Shown here piece by piece: positions 1 through 12,989 of a stretch of 64,000 nt of DNA. The position numbers were made by a program, and so were the translations under genes. The notes beneath the pieces are model-generated. The model did no database searches and had not been told where the DNA came from. It saw nothing but the letters and a program-made list of their open reading frames with translations. The DNA comes from Chrysoperla carnea. Taxonomy: Eukaryota > Arthropoda > Insecta > Neuroptera > Chrysopidae. Each line of letters starts with the position of its first letter. The first letter of the stretch is position 1. The stretch lies in assembly GCF_905475395.1 (NCBI RefSeq), contig NC_058339.1, positions 49,547,172 to 49,611,171 on the forward strand, written 5' to 3'.

Positions 1-352
1 CCGCGAATAGGTAACTTTTAATGGAACACCCGTATTATTAAAAACAGTAATCTATTGTCTTTCATCATATAGTTGCTACAATATGTTTAATACTTAAGTT
101 TGACACCTTTGAAGGTTAACTAATAAAAAATGATTCACTTATCGTAAGTAATATGATTTGAGACAATGTCATGATGTCGTGAGAAAATAGATATTTCATT
201 GCCAATACTACACACTTTTTTTAATATGTCGTGATTTTTTTTTATAATCGTTGAATATAAAATAAAAAATGAAAAGAAGACAAACAATTTCCATTGAATA
301 AAGTTCCGTATTAATTTCAACATAGAGTTCTGGAATAATTGCATTCTATAAT

Positions 353-1013
353 TCATTTCCTTTTCAACTGTAAACTTGAAAGGATTGGCTTTTGAATACA
401 TTTATACATGTACCTATTTTTCCCTAAAGAGAAGATACTCCAAAATTTTCGATTCTCGTAAATGAATTCGAAACCTACACAATTTAAATCGGAAATGCCT
501 GTCATATCAATTTTCGTATGCTTTACTAATAGTGGTAGTTCTACCAAAAAAATTACTGTTTTCCATCTATCCTGAAAACCATGTGTTAAATAAAAAGAAC
601 GTTCAAACAATGGTTCTAAATTAAAGTTCTCTGAGGCAATTTCACACATTTTTGTTTCTGACCGTTTGATTACTTTTTTGTTCGGCTTCATGAACAAATG
701 ATTCACGTATATTCTTCAATACTTATCACGTTTTGGCTTGTTAAAGAGTGCATTTTATCTTTTTTTTACGAAAACGTTTGGCGAAATTTTTGGCGCTGTC
801 CACGTTGAATGTAATAATTCCACGATACTGCGATGCGAATGGTTCTATAAATCTACCTGTTCTACATATCATATCTATTTTAAGAGTCTTTGTCATGATG
901 ACAACCTCTAAAAGAGACAACTTGTCTACGTACATATGTAGCAATTTTGTGACTTTGTTGACTTTATTTTTTGTTGCAGACATTACCGATTTTTGTTTAC
1001 ATTTAAATAACAT
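353..1013 (-). pseudogene. Possible minus-strand coding remnant (two adjacent ORFs)
   Basis: On the minus strand an open frame at 1013-741 (90 codons) stops and a second opens at 706 and runs to 353 (117 codons). Composition is protein-like: the first has KIDMICRTGRFIEPFAS, the second LPLLVKHTKIDMTGISDLN. The two share the pattern TK-KIDM, hinting at a repeated domain. I do not recognise the family. There is no clear start, splice site or poly(A) signal, and a stop lies between the halves. It could be a broken gene, a mobile-element remnant or chance. Confidence 0.25.
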
Positions 1014-4000
1014 GTATTTTTTATCAGAAAAGATATTATATTAACCGCAAAACCATGGAAAAATGACTCAAACTACTAACTTTTTCGTTTTTCTCCTGCA
1101 AACCTGGTGTTTGGAATGAAAAATTTAGAGATTTTGTAGTACTTGGTTATTATTGTAACGGCGCTTTCTTTGCATTTCACAATGAAATAACTTTGTTTTT
1201 TATTTTTTGTGATTTTCAAGCCTCAAGTTCATAAAAATTAGACCTTCACTTTAAGAGATACAAATCTACCTCTTTACTGTTGTACCAGCTTCAAGCTTTT
1301 ATTACATTTTCGTCGGTGTGCTGTACGGTAAGAAAATCTGAAATTACGTCAGGTAGAATTATTGCTTGAAACTTGATTTCGGTTAACCCATGTTTTTCGA
1401 GCTAGTTGGGCGAAAATTTTTAGGTTGAAAATCCACGCAGTCACTTCAGGTGGTCATGGCACCACTTCTGGAAATTTATATTTGGTCCATGAAATATAGA
1501 TTTTTGGCGTTTGTTTTTTTATAAAGACTACTGTTTATAGGATGTATAAATTGAATAAGTAATAAATTATCATTTATCAAAAACTGGTTTCCAAAATTTT
1601 AAATAATAGAGGCGATGACCTATACGTTAAAACTGACCTAACCAATAATAAAAGACAATATGCATGCTACTAATCTACTGGAAGCTCAAGGGTATATAAA
1701 TGTATAAAATGTTAATAAATTAATTATTAACAAAACTGGTATTCCCAAAATTTTAGATTTTTAAAACCATTTGGGTACGTTAACACTGATCTAATCATGT
1801 TCTGAAACAATAACAATTTAGAGTAGAATCGGAGTCAGTCAACCAGCACAGTTCGAAGTTTGACTATCGAGTATACAGGGATGCCTAATGTACCATTAAT
1901 GAGATAAGACTTCATTAATTATCAATTATAATATTGAAATTTCTTGGTTAATATTTGTCAAAATGGAATTATTGGAATATTTTCTAACTTGTAGCTAGTA
2001 TTTGAAAATAAATAATCAATAAAATTTATGAAACCAATATAATATAAATTTTCAATTCGTGACTATCTAAACCTTCACTGATTTTTCAAGCTGTTTGAAT
2101 AATTTGAAAGATTAAAAACCATCACATAAATAGTAATTATTAAATATTCTTAAATGATGCTTGAAACAATGCATTTCAAATACAACAACTAAAAATTTTG
2201 CTTGGATATTAGTAACTTTACGTCAATTGTTAACAAATTTAATCATTTATGTACATTTGTACATTAATTACCTGTATCTGAACAAGCTGTTCATCTAAAT
2301 GCGACCGTTATGGTCCTCACCATCAACTTCCGAAGCAATGAAAATAACTTTCTATAATTGAATAAAACAATATTAATTTTTTGTATTTAAACAGAGGTAT
2401 GTGGCTTAAAGGTACTGAGGTCAAAACCCGGCATTTGGAAAGTTTTGGGAAATAATTACATAAAAGTTGTTCTTTCTTTATTTTTCTGCATGGTGCCAAA
2501 ATCAGATACTCTTTAATATTGTTAATATTGAAGGCCTCTGACGACTTATTATATACCGAAGTTGGTTTCTTTAAAGTTATTAACAAATTTTTATATACTT
2601 ATATTTTTTCGTAAATAATAAAATGAAAATTCTCAAAATCTGAAAACTAAAAAACTTGAAAATTATAAACAATAAAATAGCATAATTTTAAAGAATACTT
2701 TTAGATAAGATAAGTTTTCTTTATCTGTCAATAGATTACAATGCATCATGCAAGTATGTCTATGGAATGTCTTAAAACAATGCACTCTCATACTTTTATA
2801 CCTAATTATAAAAATCAGAATATACCGTTCGTTTTTAAAATTATTTCATTTGCTCCCTGAAAACACATTAGGTTTTAGATATACCATTTCTAAAGTGTAT
2901 AGGAAATATATGTAGGAACCCCTCAAAATTTTATCCTGAAATCTATGAAATCGGTATGAAATAGAAAAATATTTCGATATTGAATAGGATATTAAAATGT
3001 AACACCAATAGTCAAAATTCTGATGTGCCTTGAATCATTTTGTAGCTTCTCGACATATGTTTTTACTGGACAGCATTTGTATTGAAATCAGTAAATTTTA
3101 TGAAAATGCAGGTATGTCGAAGCCTGATTGCCAATGTGGATTTATTTTCGATTTAACTAACAAGAAAATTTTTGAACGAAAAATTAAAATTTTTTTATTG
3201 TTATTAGTATCTATTCGCATGTTATTGTTGGGTAAGATATTCAGGTTTAAACATAAGGCTCAATTTTGAGGACCTAAATTTTCCAAATACGTAAAGTGTT
3301 GTACCTTGAATCTAACAACTTAACGTACTGCTGATGGTAAAATGTTTACATTAACTTTTCATTCATGTCTATTTGATGGGTTTCCGACCATAGGTAAGCG
3401 AAGTAAAAGTAGGAAACAAAAGCTTCGTTCACCGCGAATTATTAAATATGTCGACTGAAGCTTCTGCTGCTCAGAGTAGAGGACGCTTGTAAGAGAAATG
3501 TGTAGAATTATTACATGTTGATTGTTGAAAAGAACGTTTTCTGGTACAATTGACAGGGGAGGCGCCTTAGGGTATGAACCATGTTACATTAGGATGTTTA
3601 GGGTTCAAATATGATTTTTCATGCCTCACACTTTCTTATCTAATAACAAATAGTTTATTAAAATAATAACAAATAGTTTTGTGATATATTAATTACCCTA
3701 CTATTTTGTCCTCATCTATGATCAAAGGCTGGCTTAAGGTGCTTTTTATATCTAATTACTGAATAATTTTCAAAACATACTGTATATTGTGAAATATTAA
3801 AAACTTACAATTACAGTGGAAAATTTTAAATTTGTTCTTGATTAAAAAAGAAGAGATTTTTATAGCTAATAAATAATTTGTAAGTATATTATTACTATGT
3901 ACACTAACAACAATTATGTTTACTGATACAAATTTAGGTACCCAGGTTTGCACACCACAAACAAGTAAATATTTAGATGGGGTTGCGGCAAAATACATTC

Positions 4001-4479
4001 ATCGACATGGAAATCTTGGAAAAATAAATGAAAGAATTTTTACTTTAATCATTTATGTATAAAAGTATAGTAACCATGCAAAAAAGATTTTGATTTTACG
4101 AAAAAACTTCATATTTTTAGGATTTTTTTATTCATATTTTGCTCATTTCTCTTTAACTGTGTACCCATAGCACTTATTTTGTAAACATACTGCAGACTAA
4201 ACCGTTTGCTGATGGTAATATAATTCAGAAGTATTGTTGTATAGTTGATACTATAATTCACGAGACCCAAAATTGATAACTCAAGATACAGAAAATTTTT
4301 AAAAACTTTAAATGTGGAAAATCACCATTTTTACATGAAGGCGAAAAAAATTTGAATTATTTATTATATTGTGAAATATATTATATACAATAGGTACATT
4401 AATTGTAAAAGATAAACATACTATGTATAATTTAACTTTTATAAATAAACATTTAAAATTTTTCAATTGATAAATGTGT
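1014..4479. other. AT-rich spacer without a recognisable gene
   Basis: Short open frames here have no protein-like composition. The only structure noticed is a diverged direct repeat: 1580-1660 and 1725-1820 both carry aaaactggt, ccaaaatttta, acgttaa and ct(g/a)acct-like blocks about 150 bp apart. Confidence 0.5.
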
Positions 4480-4650
4480 ATGGTAAAGTCGAATGTAGCC
4501 TCGAAGGCGCTTGCTGGAGACAGGGACTGGAAGAGAGCTCTTCTGAGTGCCCTATGCTCCCACAGGAACAACACAAAATTATGTCTACAGTAACTATGAC
4601 AACAAGTGCAAAAAAATGAATTCAGCCTTGCAAGAAATAGCATTAGTCGT
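4480..4650 (-). pseudogene. LINE C-terminal remnant
   Basis: Minus-strand translation gives FVLFLWEHRALRRALFQSLS, preceded by a cysteine-rich CTCCHSYC. The pattern (H/L)FLWExxALRRAxFxSL is that of the C-terminal zinc-knuckle region of non-LTR retrotransposon proteins. It is truncated and diverged, in AT-rich flanks. Confidence 0.45.
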
Positions 4651-5285
4651 TACCTTTTCTACGTATAAAGATGCTATCAGAAATGAAAAATGATTTTTTT
4701 TTCCTCCAATCGTCCGGGATTAAACATGTTAACGTGAATAGGAGGTCATTCTGATATTAACGTTTAAAGGAGTTTTTAAATTATTTTCTCATAAAAATTA
4801 TAATTATATTAGCATACAAATAAACTTTTTGATTATAGATTATTAAAAAGTAATGGAAAATAATTTTAATGAAGAAATAAATAAAAACTATAATAATTAT
4901 TATTTAATAAATAGTTAATTAATTTACAAAATCAATAATTTTATGTATCAAAAATGATTATTAATGAGGTAATTTTATTACAAAAATTAATGATAATAAT
5001 TATATCATTATTACATTCATCATTATTATAAATGATATATTTTATATATTTATCATATTTATCGCGTCTTTATAAATATAAATAGCGGAATATTTATTAA
5101 TTTTTGATTATTTAATTTCTTAATAGTTTTATAAATAAAACTTAAAAATTATTTAACGGAAATATTTATCAAATATATTCGTTATAACTTAGAAATGGTT
5201 TTGTAATTTAGATTAATAAGTACAAAAAAAAAACCAAATTATTTAATTGTTTAAATATTTAATTCGAAATATTATTGATTCGAAG
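4651..5285. other. Very AT-rich spacer
   Basis: Mostly A/T runs (about 4790-5270) with no gene or clear repeat unit. Confidence 0.5.
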
Positions 5286-5286
5286 C

Positions 5287-5609
5287 TTAAGGTAGTACCA
5301 TCGGTAATAGACTTTGCATTCAGAATTTAATGAAACTTGGTATAGTTGTACATTATAATATCATAATTAACCAGTTAAATTTTTAGGGGCCTTCAGAGAA
5401 CTGAAAATCTGAACGTCCAGTTTTGTGAAATAAAATAAAAACTGTGATTTCCCATAAGGATCAATGTTAAAATATCTTTAAAATATCTTTTTTCAGTTCT
5501 CTGAAGGCCCCTAAAAATTTAACTGGTTAATTATGATATAATAATGGACAACTATGCCAAGTTTCATAAATTCTGAATGCAAAGTCTATTACCGATAGTA
5601 CTACCTTAA
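5287..5609. mobile_element. TTAA-flanked foldback MITE, 315 bp
   Basis: The element 5291-5605 starts GGTAGTACCATCGG and ends CCGATAGTACTACC, with arms of about 115 bp that match almost base for base (for example agactttgcattcagaattt, aggggccttcagagaactga). TTAA flanks both ends (5287-5290 and 5606-5609), the target site of piggyBac-type transposases. It has no coding capacity. Confidence 0.88.
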
Positions 5610-6679
5610 GAAATATGCAGTAAAATTAAAAATTTTTAATATAAGTACGTAAATGTTTAGTTTTTTCAAATCAAAGACTACCGTGCTATAAGACTTCGCT
5701 TCCCCTACTCTTAAATGTCCTTTTTGATCACAATTTCATGGAATTTAATTTTCCGAATATAAAATATAGCCCATAAAATCGGTTAGGTAGTACCTAGATT
5801 CAAAAATGACGAAATTTCATACAATCTTTCATCTCTCTGCCTCTTTTGTCGGAAACTTCGTCGAAACTAGCTGGACCTTGTTTATATAAAAATATAATCT
5901 CAAAGAAAATATTTGAAAGTTAAACATATTAATTATTCTCAAACAAACAAGGAATAAATAAAACAAGGCAAGGCGTGGATTTTTTTATGTCTGATAATTT
6001 ATTAGCTTTCAAACGGAAAATTTTAGAAGGAAGAAAACAATAAAAAAACATGTAAACAAAAAGAGGTAAATTCTATGAATTGTTGACAAAATAATAAAAT
6101 AAAATATTTTTAATACAAAAAAATTCAAAAAATTTGTGGTTTTTACAGTCGAACATTATAAATACCTAATGTAATTACTTCTAAGGTCGTTCATTTAACT
6201 TTATGTTTTTCTTGAAATATCCCCGGTTTTATATGTATACATCGGTCGTAGAATTTTCTATGGATATCCTCATATATTTTTCTTGACACGTGTTGACATT
6301 TTTTGCGTGTACCTTATAATTAATATCTACTTATTAAATTACAAAAAATAAAAATAAAATAATTTGAAAATTTATTTCAAATAAAGACAAATTTGTAAAA
6401 TTTGAAATAATTATTGAGCTCAATCATGCTTAAGGAACACATAAAAAAGTGAGGACTATCACTGTTTACATAAATTTTATAATTATCACAAAATAATTAG
6501 TAAAATTTCAAAGCTCGCATGTATGACAATAAAAATGTAATTTTTTTCATTTTTGCCCAATTTTAAAAAAAAAAATGTATGAAGATCCGAGGTGTTTCAA
6601 AACAAACAAAAAACCAAATTGGGCTTTCCAATGAATTGATATTTCCAATTGATTTTAAATTTTTGATCGAAGTAAATAT
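5610..6679. other. Spacer without a recognisable gene
   Basis: AT-rich; no coding signal, tRNA or clear repeat was noticed. Confidence 0.45.
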
Positions 6680-7130
6680 CCCTATATATTATAAATGTGA
6701 AAGTAAGGATGTTTGTTTGTTTGTGACGTTTTCACGCAAAAACTAGCAAATGGTTTTAAATGAAACTGTATAGCAATATAGCTCATACACCAGAATCACA
6801 CATGAGCTATAAATTATAAACATATAGATATTTTTAAAATCAATTAAAAAAATTAGATTTAATCTGACTTTAACTATTTTAAGTTTTTACAGAAATCATT
6901 AATTTATTGTTCAAAATAACGATCACAGATGGAGCAAAATGATTATCATTTTCAACCATAAATTAAAGATTTCTGTAAAAATTTAAAACGGTTAATTTCA
7001 AACAAATCATAGCCACCTTTTCTGTATATATACTCAATCAATTATAACAATTTAACAATTTAAAAAATTTAAAACTGTGCATATCTTTATACTTTTAAGC
7101 CCAGTGAAGCGGGCGGGTATCAAGCTAGTA
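6680..7130 (+). repeat. Dispersed repeat family B, plus-strand copy
   Basis: It begins near tattataaatgtgaaagtaa, passes gtttgtttgtttgtgacg and cgcaaaaactagcaaatgg, and ends agcccagtgaagcgggcggg then ctag. The same blocks, reversed, are at 16788-17250. Elements of this shape (gtttgttt lead, gaagcgggcggg end) are common in insect genomes; I cannot fix the class. Confidence 0.75.
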
Positions 7131-7918
7131 AAATTATAAAATATAATACGAAAAATCAACATTAATCAACAAATAATACAGAATTCTAAGTACATCTAAT
7201 ATTTGTAAAAATAAAAATGTGCTAATTGAAACATTAAAATATCGTGTTTGTTATTGATTTTTTTTTTTTTTTTTTGCTCTATAAGTTATTTGAACACTTT
7301 TTATTCTCTATAAATATTAAATTAACCTTGTAGCTATGTTTTGGAAAATATAAAGTATTAAATATAGTAAATATGTACATTTACTAAACGTTTTTAAACA
7401 TTTTTTAATAAATAATGGCCATGTTTAAAATTATTTAGATAATTTTTTTTTATAAATATAATAAAGTAATAAATTGGAATAATTGGAAAAGACAACCTTA
7501 AATAAAATTAGATGTTTAAAAGTTTTTCTGTTTACCAGGTCCTAGAATATCGGAAAATTTGAAACTAGAAGGTTGTTTCGTAACATTAAATGAATATTTT
7601 GAAAATATATAGATAAATCACTGGCTTTTGGTATACTAATAGTGAAGGTTCTTCAATTGAATCGAGCCTGTTCACTGCTTTATTTTTAAAATATTCATTT
7701 GGCGTTTACCAAGATACCTCCGTTCGTTGATTTTTAAATAAAAATCTGCCCGTCTATTATAGATACTACAGCAAAATGGTATATTGAGGTTTTTACGTTA
7801 AATCAAAATTCGAGGAATTTTAATTAAAGGTATTCCAAACGCATCGATCTTCAATTTCTGTAGCGCACCCAATTATATCCGTGAATATCGATTTTACATG
7901 AAAAACAAGTGAAGGCAA
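7131..7918. other. Spacer without a recognisable gene
   Basis: AT-rich with a long T run (about 7256-7275). No gene seen. Confidence 0.45.
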
Positions 7919-8470
7919 ATAATTGACTGAGTTAACTGTTGAAATACCATGCATAGACAGTGTTAATTACTCTATAACATTACTCATACATACATGTCAC
8001 ACATGCATAGCTGATATTCCCATAAAATACATACTATACAATTTACGCCTAATTTGCGCCCTCACGGGTAAACAGTGATATTTACAAAAAAATGTTTCAA
8101 ACAAAATGTCTTTTATTTTTTGGTTTACAAGAACGGTTTACAAGATCCAATTGATCTATGCTGCTCATTTACGAACTCGACCTCACTTTTTACGACCTGA
8201 GTACGCTAGTAAAACTTTCAGCTTGTTATCTTTTTTCGTTTTTCAGTTATCGTACTCACAGACGGACGGACAACCGGAAATGGATTAATTAGATGATTTT
8301 ATGAACACCTATACCAAAGTTTTGTGCGTAGCATCAATATTTTTAAGCGTTACAAATTTTGAACTAAACTTAGTATACCTCCTTGCACATTACATATAAG
8401 CATGGTATAACAAACTTGAGACTAAACTTAGTATACCATGTATATTACATATATGTATGCTATAATGATG
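7919..8470 (+). repeat. Dispersed repeat family A, longest copy
   Basis: Ordered blocks: gaaataccatgcatagacag, gcgccctcacgggtaaa, ttacgacctgagtacgc, agacggacggacaaccgg, gattttatgaacacctatac, gtagcatcaatatttttaag, then two copies of (a)aacttagtatacc ending in palindromic catgtatattacatatatg. Shorter copies are at 51040-51240 and 52990-53295. It has no coding capacity. Confidence 0.8.
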
Positions 8471-8937
8471 ACGTTAAAAATTATTAAGAATAGTATTTCT
8501 AACAACTTCCTGTTTGAAGATTGCACTACTAAACCATATTATCTGATTCTACAGATGGTGCAGACTTAAATCAATTTTTACTATGATATATATAATTTAA
8601 TTAGTGTTTCGATATAAAATCTTTCTTGTAATGTGTTAATATTTTCTAATGTCAATATTGCTAATTATAATAAACGTTTAATTTTCCATACATACATGAA
8701 CAAATTTTTAAACTGCTAAAAATAGAAAGTATTTTATAAAAATTTTATACTATATATGTAAACAAATGTTCGGATCTGTCTATGTTTTAGTTTAAAATTA
8801 CCTTACAATGTGTAACTTAAGATGCGGTACATGGTTTCGAATAATGAGGAAAATCTTCAATCTTTTTTTAACTTCTTATTACTTATCGGTTTAAAACAGA
8901 ACTCTTTTTCAAATAGGCATATCAATTTAGCCAAATC

Positions 8938-9236
8938 GGTTCAGTGTCCGAACGTGTAAAAGCGCTATTGCCTTTAAACGTTTCACTACTGACCGGGAGG
9001 TTCGAATCCGAGCAGCGGCAGTCCGATCAATTATAATTAATAGGACAGTAAATTAATCACACTGTCGTCGCGAAGAAACCGACTCCATCCACACCATAAA
9101 TTTAATTTTATAACCGGGTGTAGTTTAAAATAAATAAAGATTAAACATAATGATGTTGGTGGCCTCTGTTATAGATTTATGTCTGAAAAACGGAATTAAA
9201 ACCTTATTATTATTCTTATTATTATTACATCCAGTT
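8938..9236 (+). mobile_element. tRNA-derived SINE (tRNA-Ser/Leu-like head)
   Basis: A perfect polymerase III B box GGTTCGAATCC is at 8999-9009. About 45 bp upstream gtgtccgaacgtgtaaaagc resembles the A-box region of a serine or leucine tRNA (GTGGCCGAGTGGTTAAGGC); the wide spacing fits a long variable arm. A tRNA-unrelated body of about 200 bp follows and ends in a (TTA)n tail near 9208-9232, as SINEs do. It is not a functional tRNA: no closed acceptor stem is visible. Confidence 0.65.
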
Positions 9237-9490
9237 ACAAATTTAAACGCACATATATTTTAATATCTGGGAGCTCCAAATCTATACGCTCCCACCATGT
9301 TCCAAGTTTTAGAAAATAAGGTTTTTTTTAGTTAGGTTAATGGTCTTTTTCTATAATTTTATTCTCAATTTTTTTCTCAAGTTAAACGATGTTAACTTTT
9401 TTTTGTAAAATCCAAACATGAGGACTAGATAAAAAAGTGTCCGATCGTCACCGACACTTTTTATAGTTAATTATCTTGAAATGATAATTC

Positions 9491-9560
9491 TCCGTAGTTC
9501 AGCGTAGTCTTGTGGTTACGGTGCTCGCACCTAATACGGGGGGTTTCCATCTATGTCAAT
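9491..9560 (+). repeat. Possible second tRNA-like fragment
   Basis: tagtcttgtggttacggtg followed by ctcgcacctaatacg resembles the D-arm and anticodon-arm region of a valine or glutamate tRNA, but the B-box region (gggggtttccatc) is degraded and no acceptor stem closes. Probably a SINE fragment. Confidence 0.3.
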
Positions 9561-12183
9561 AAATTTTTTTAAATTCTACCTTGTTAAATAGCTGGTAACT
9601 TTTGATTTCTGTTCATGGATGCCTTTTGGTATAAAATTTAAAAGATATCTTTTATTTTGATTACTATTAACAATAATCAATACAAAATTTCTCTGATCTT
9701 TACTGATAAAATTATAAAGATACCTGTCCATAAACTAATTTTATAACAGATGTACTGTACTAGTATAATTTTTAATATACATATTTTATATCTACAATTA
9801 ATAATAAAATGTTTAATTTTATAACTTGATCGAAAAAAATAGTTTAAGACAACTTTTTTACCATTCCTATATTGTGCTTGTTATTGAATAATACATAATT
9901 TATAACGAAAGGAACAGTTCCTACCCTGTGTTCGCGATACCTCTCGTTCTTTTCTCAAAAATATTTGTTAATTTGAATTGTTGAAATATTTATCTAATTT
10001 GCGGATAGCCGTTCCAAAAAAGGTCTAAATATTAACGGCTACGTAGGTCTAAATTTGTTCTGAACGATCTGTTTTGGTAGTTTTTATAATATACATAATA
10101 GTTAAATCGACATAAAATGTCGCTTCCCTTGATAATGAACAACATAGCTCAAAAGGTGATAAAACTATATTTAACAAAGATTAACCAATTTTATGAATGA
10201 AAATATTATAATAAATTTAACAAAAAAAGTTTATCTGAAATATACTCGTATCTTAATTTGTTTATTACAGTTACGCTTCATAAAACAATAAAATATAACA
10301 ACTATATAATGAAATTGTTCATTACCTAATTATAATTAAAAAAAAAAAATTGTTTTAGATTTTTTTTAAAGAAAGTTTATGCTGTTTTTCAGCAGAATCA
10401 TTGTATTTGATGACAAATAGTATGGGTTTCTTTATTAGTAAAGCGTTAAAACTTCATTATTGAGATCTGTCCCTATTAGACCATGAATCCTTTTCAAGAA
10501 AATTTAATTGCTTTCTGATAATTTTTAATGAAAATATAGATCGAGTAGTACCCATAACTAAAAATTACGAATTTTTAACAATAAAAACACTATGAAAAAT
10601 ATTGTTAAAAAGTCACGATTTTTTTGGCTCCACCGCGTGACCTGTGACGTCAATTTGGGAAGCAGTGACAATAAAACATCCTGGCAACATTTAAATAACC
10701 AGTCGTTTCTACTTCATTTTAATGCGTGTAGAGCATGTTGTCACAGGGTAAAATTCTGTTTTCCGGTCTTGACACTCGAATAATTGTGGAAACACTAATT
10801 AAAAAACCAAACACCAAATTTTCGGACCCGATTATCGTGTTAATCGAAATTCAGTTTTTCAGTTTTGCAGGTACATTTTCCATTTCGGTTATTAGAATTC
10901 TCAGAATATAGTTAAAACGTCAATTTTCATTATTACCTAACGTACATTTATCAATCCTCCAAAGGACAGGTAAAACAATCACAGAATTCTGACTTCATAG
11001 GTATATTAGTTTCACAAAAAATGCACAAGTTTGCATATGTAATCCGTGCATTTTTTGTGACACTACGTCATTCTTTTTCAAAATTTTAAGAATTTATTTT
11101 ATATTTGAGTAAAAGTTAATTACGTAAAAAGGAATCCTTTTGCAAATAAACTTTTTGTATTTTAATAATCTTACAACTTTAGTTTTTAGCACTGCATGCT
11201 TTTATCTGTAGTAATACTACTCCTATACTATTGGTATATAAATAATTAGTGGCGATTATCGAATTAAATCACGATCAGGAAAAGAAATTAAATAAATTTA
11301 TTTTTAGAATTTCAGTAGACCACAACTGCATCCATAATTTCATTATCAAATCAAACAACCTCGAGCGTATAAATATTCCATGAATAAACACATTGACGAC
11401 GAACATAGGGAGCTTTTGATGTATGTTTTAAAGTGAGAGACACCGAAACTTTGACAACTAGTGTGAATCCTCTCTTTCAAACTGAAAAGCTTCACCCGCA
11501 CAGTAATTGCAAGGTAGTATGAGTTAATATAAAGCACTACTACATAAATCTGAAGGTTAGGCTTTCAATTTTCCAAAGATTGAAATATAAAGTTATTTTA
11601 GGTCCGGTGGTTAAAGCTATATATTTATTTACATATTTCTATTGTAGCTACTTGATTCCTGTATTTGAATATTAGGTCAAGACTCAAATGATATAATAAA
11701 CGTGTAAATTATATAAAACATTAAAATTATCAAAAAATTGAATTATACACGATATCGTTTCTACGTTAACGTGCAAATAGTTTTTTTGTTTTATATTTTT
11801 AACAATTTTTAATGCTTTTATTAAAGTATTAAAATATATTTATTTTTAGTAACAAATATAAATAAAATATAATTAGCAGCTTATCTATAATAAAATATAA
11901 ATTTTTGAACGTACCTTTAATTAAATTAATTAGGATAAAATTTTTGCTCTTCAAAAAAACTACAAACCAGTTTGATAATCATTGAATATGTAATATAGCT
12001 CGGTGTTCCTACATATTATATTTATTAAAATGAGACAGATATGATATTTAAATCTATTTTCTAACAATTTTTCTTATTTTACTAATTAATGATAATAGAA
12101 TTTACATATTTTTTTATTTAGTTTTTAAATGGGATGTTAGAGGTACACTTACGTGTAAACAATTTATAGACTATAAACATTTG
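9561..12183. other. Spacer without a recognisable gene
   Basis: AT-rich. One compact perfect inverted repeat: tcacaaaaaatgcac at 11012-11026 and its complement at 11046-11060, a 15-bp stem with a 19-base loop. No coding signal. Confidence 0.45.
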
Positions 12184-12725
12184 TATACAGAGTGTTCTTA
12201 ATATAGTAATCTTGATATTAAATTTTTTTTTCCTTGCTTTCATGATTTGTATACTATGTACTTAATAATAATATATACAAATATTTTAAAAAGTTTACAC
12301 CCTTGAATTTTGAAAAACGAATGAAAAATGTCCTCCTTTGTTTTTTAGCGAATTGCCGAAGGAAATGGAGCTATCGATTTTGTACTAATGATGGAATTTT
12401 GAAAAAATTTCTTCAGATGTTCATCCATCGTACTGAAAAAAGGTTGGAGGGGAGGATGCGCAAATACTCAATACAAAATCTAGTGATTGAATAAAAATAA
12501 TCTAGTGATTTTTTACTATGGACGCTTAAAAAAGTTCACTAATATTCGATTTTAAGAAAAATTTATTTTTTCAATCTTTGAGGGAATCCAAATGTTACGA
12601 ATTTTTTTATATACTACAATACTTTTTGTAGCAGAAATGTTTTTGTGATCAGTTTTCGGTACCGATTTTATGATTTTCTAAGGCTGAACCACCACCAAAG
12701 GGCAGAATGAAAGGATTTATGTAAC

Positions 12726-12989
12726 AATTGGAGAGGTATTACTACTCTGCCATCCGTGGAAAGTGAAATTCTAACTAGAATAATTCTAAACCGAATTAAA
12801 GATACAAGTAGGCTTTAGGAAAGACCATTCTGGAGTTGATATGATCAACACTCTGAGGAAAATATTCGAGCATTGCTCAGAATACCAATTACCAGTATAT
12901 CTGAGCTTTGCAGACTTTCTTAAGAAAAATGGGCTTTCGACTAAACTACCTAAAGAATCACTATCTATATATCCAAATAGTAAATAAAC
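12726..12989 (+). pseudogene. Reverse transcriptase fragment of a non-LTR retrotransposon, frameshifted
   Basis: Frame one (12726-12803) reads NWRGITTLPSVESE then ILTRIILNRIKD. After a one-base shift, from 12805, it reads QVGFRKDHSGVDMINTLRKI, then EYQLPVYLSFADFLKK, and stops at 12987-12989. NWRGIT.LSV, RIIL.RIKD, Q.GFRK..S..D.I.TLR and (F)(A/V)DF are the ordered motifs of the finger and palm of LINE reverse transcriptases. The catalytic centre is missing. It is a dead 5'-truncated and 3'-truncated copy. Confidence 0.75.

Noticed and set aside
8106-8288. 60-codon open frame
   Set aside because: It lies wholly inside repeat family A, whose other copies do not keep the frame.
8938-9020. Functional tRNA gene
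   Set aside because: The B box is perfect but no acceptor stem closes and the D-arm is degraded; the SINE explanation also accounts for the body and tail.
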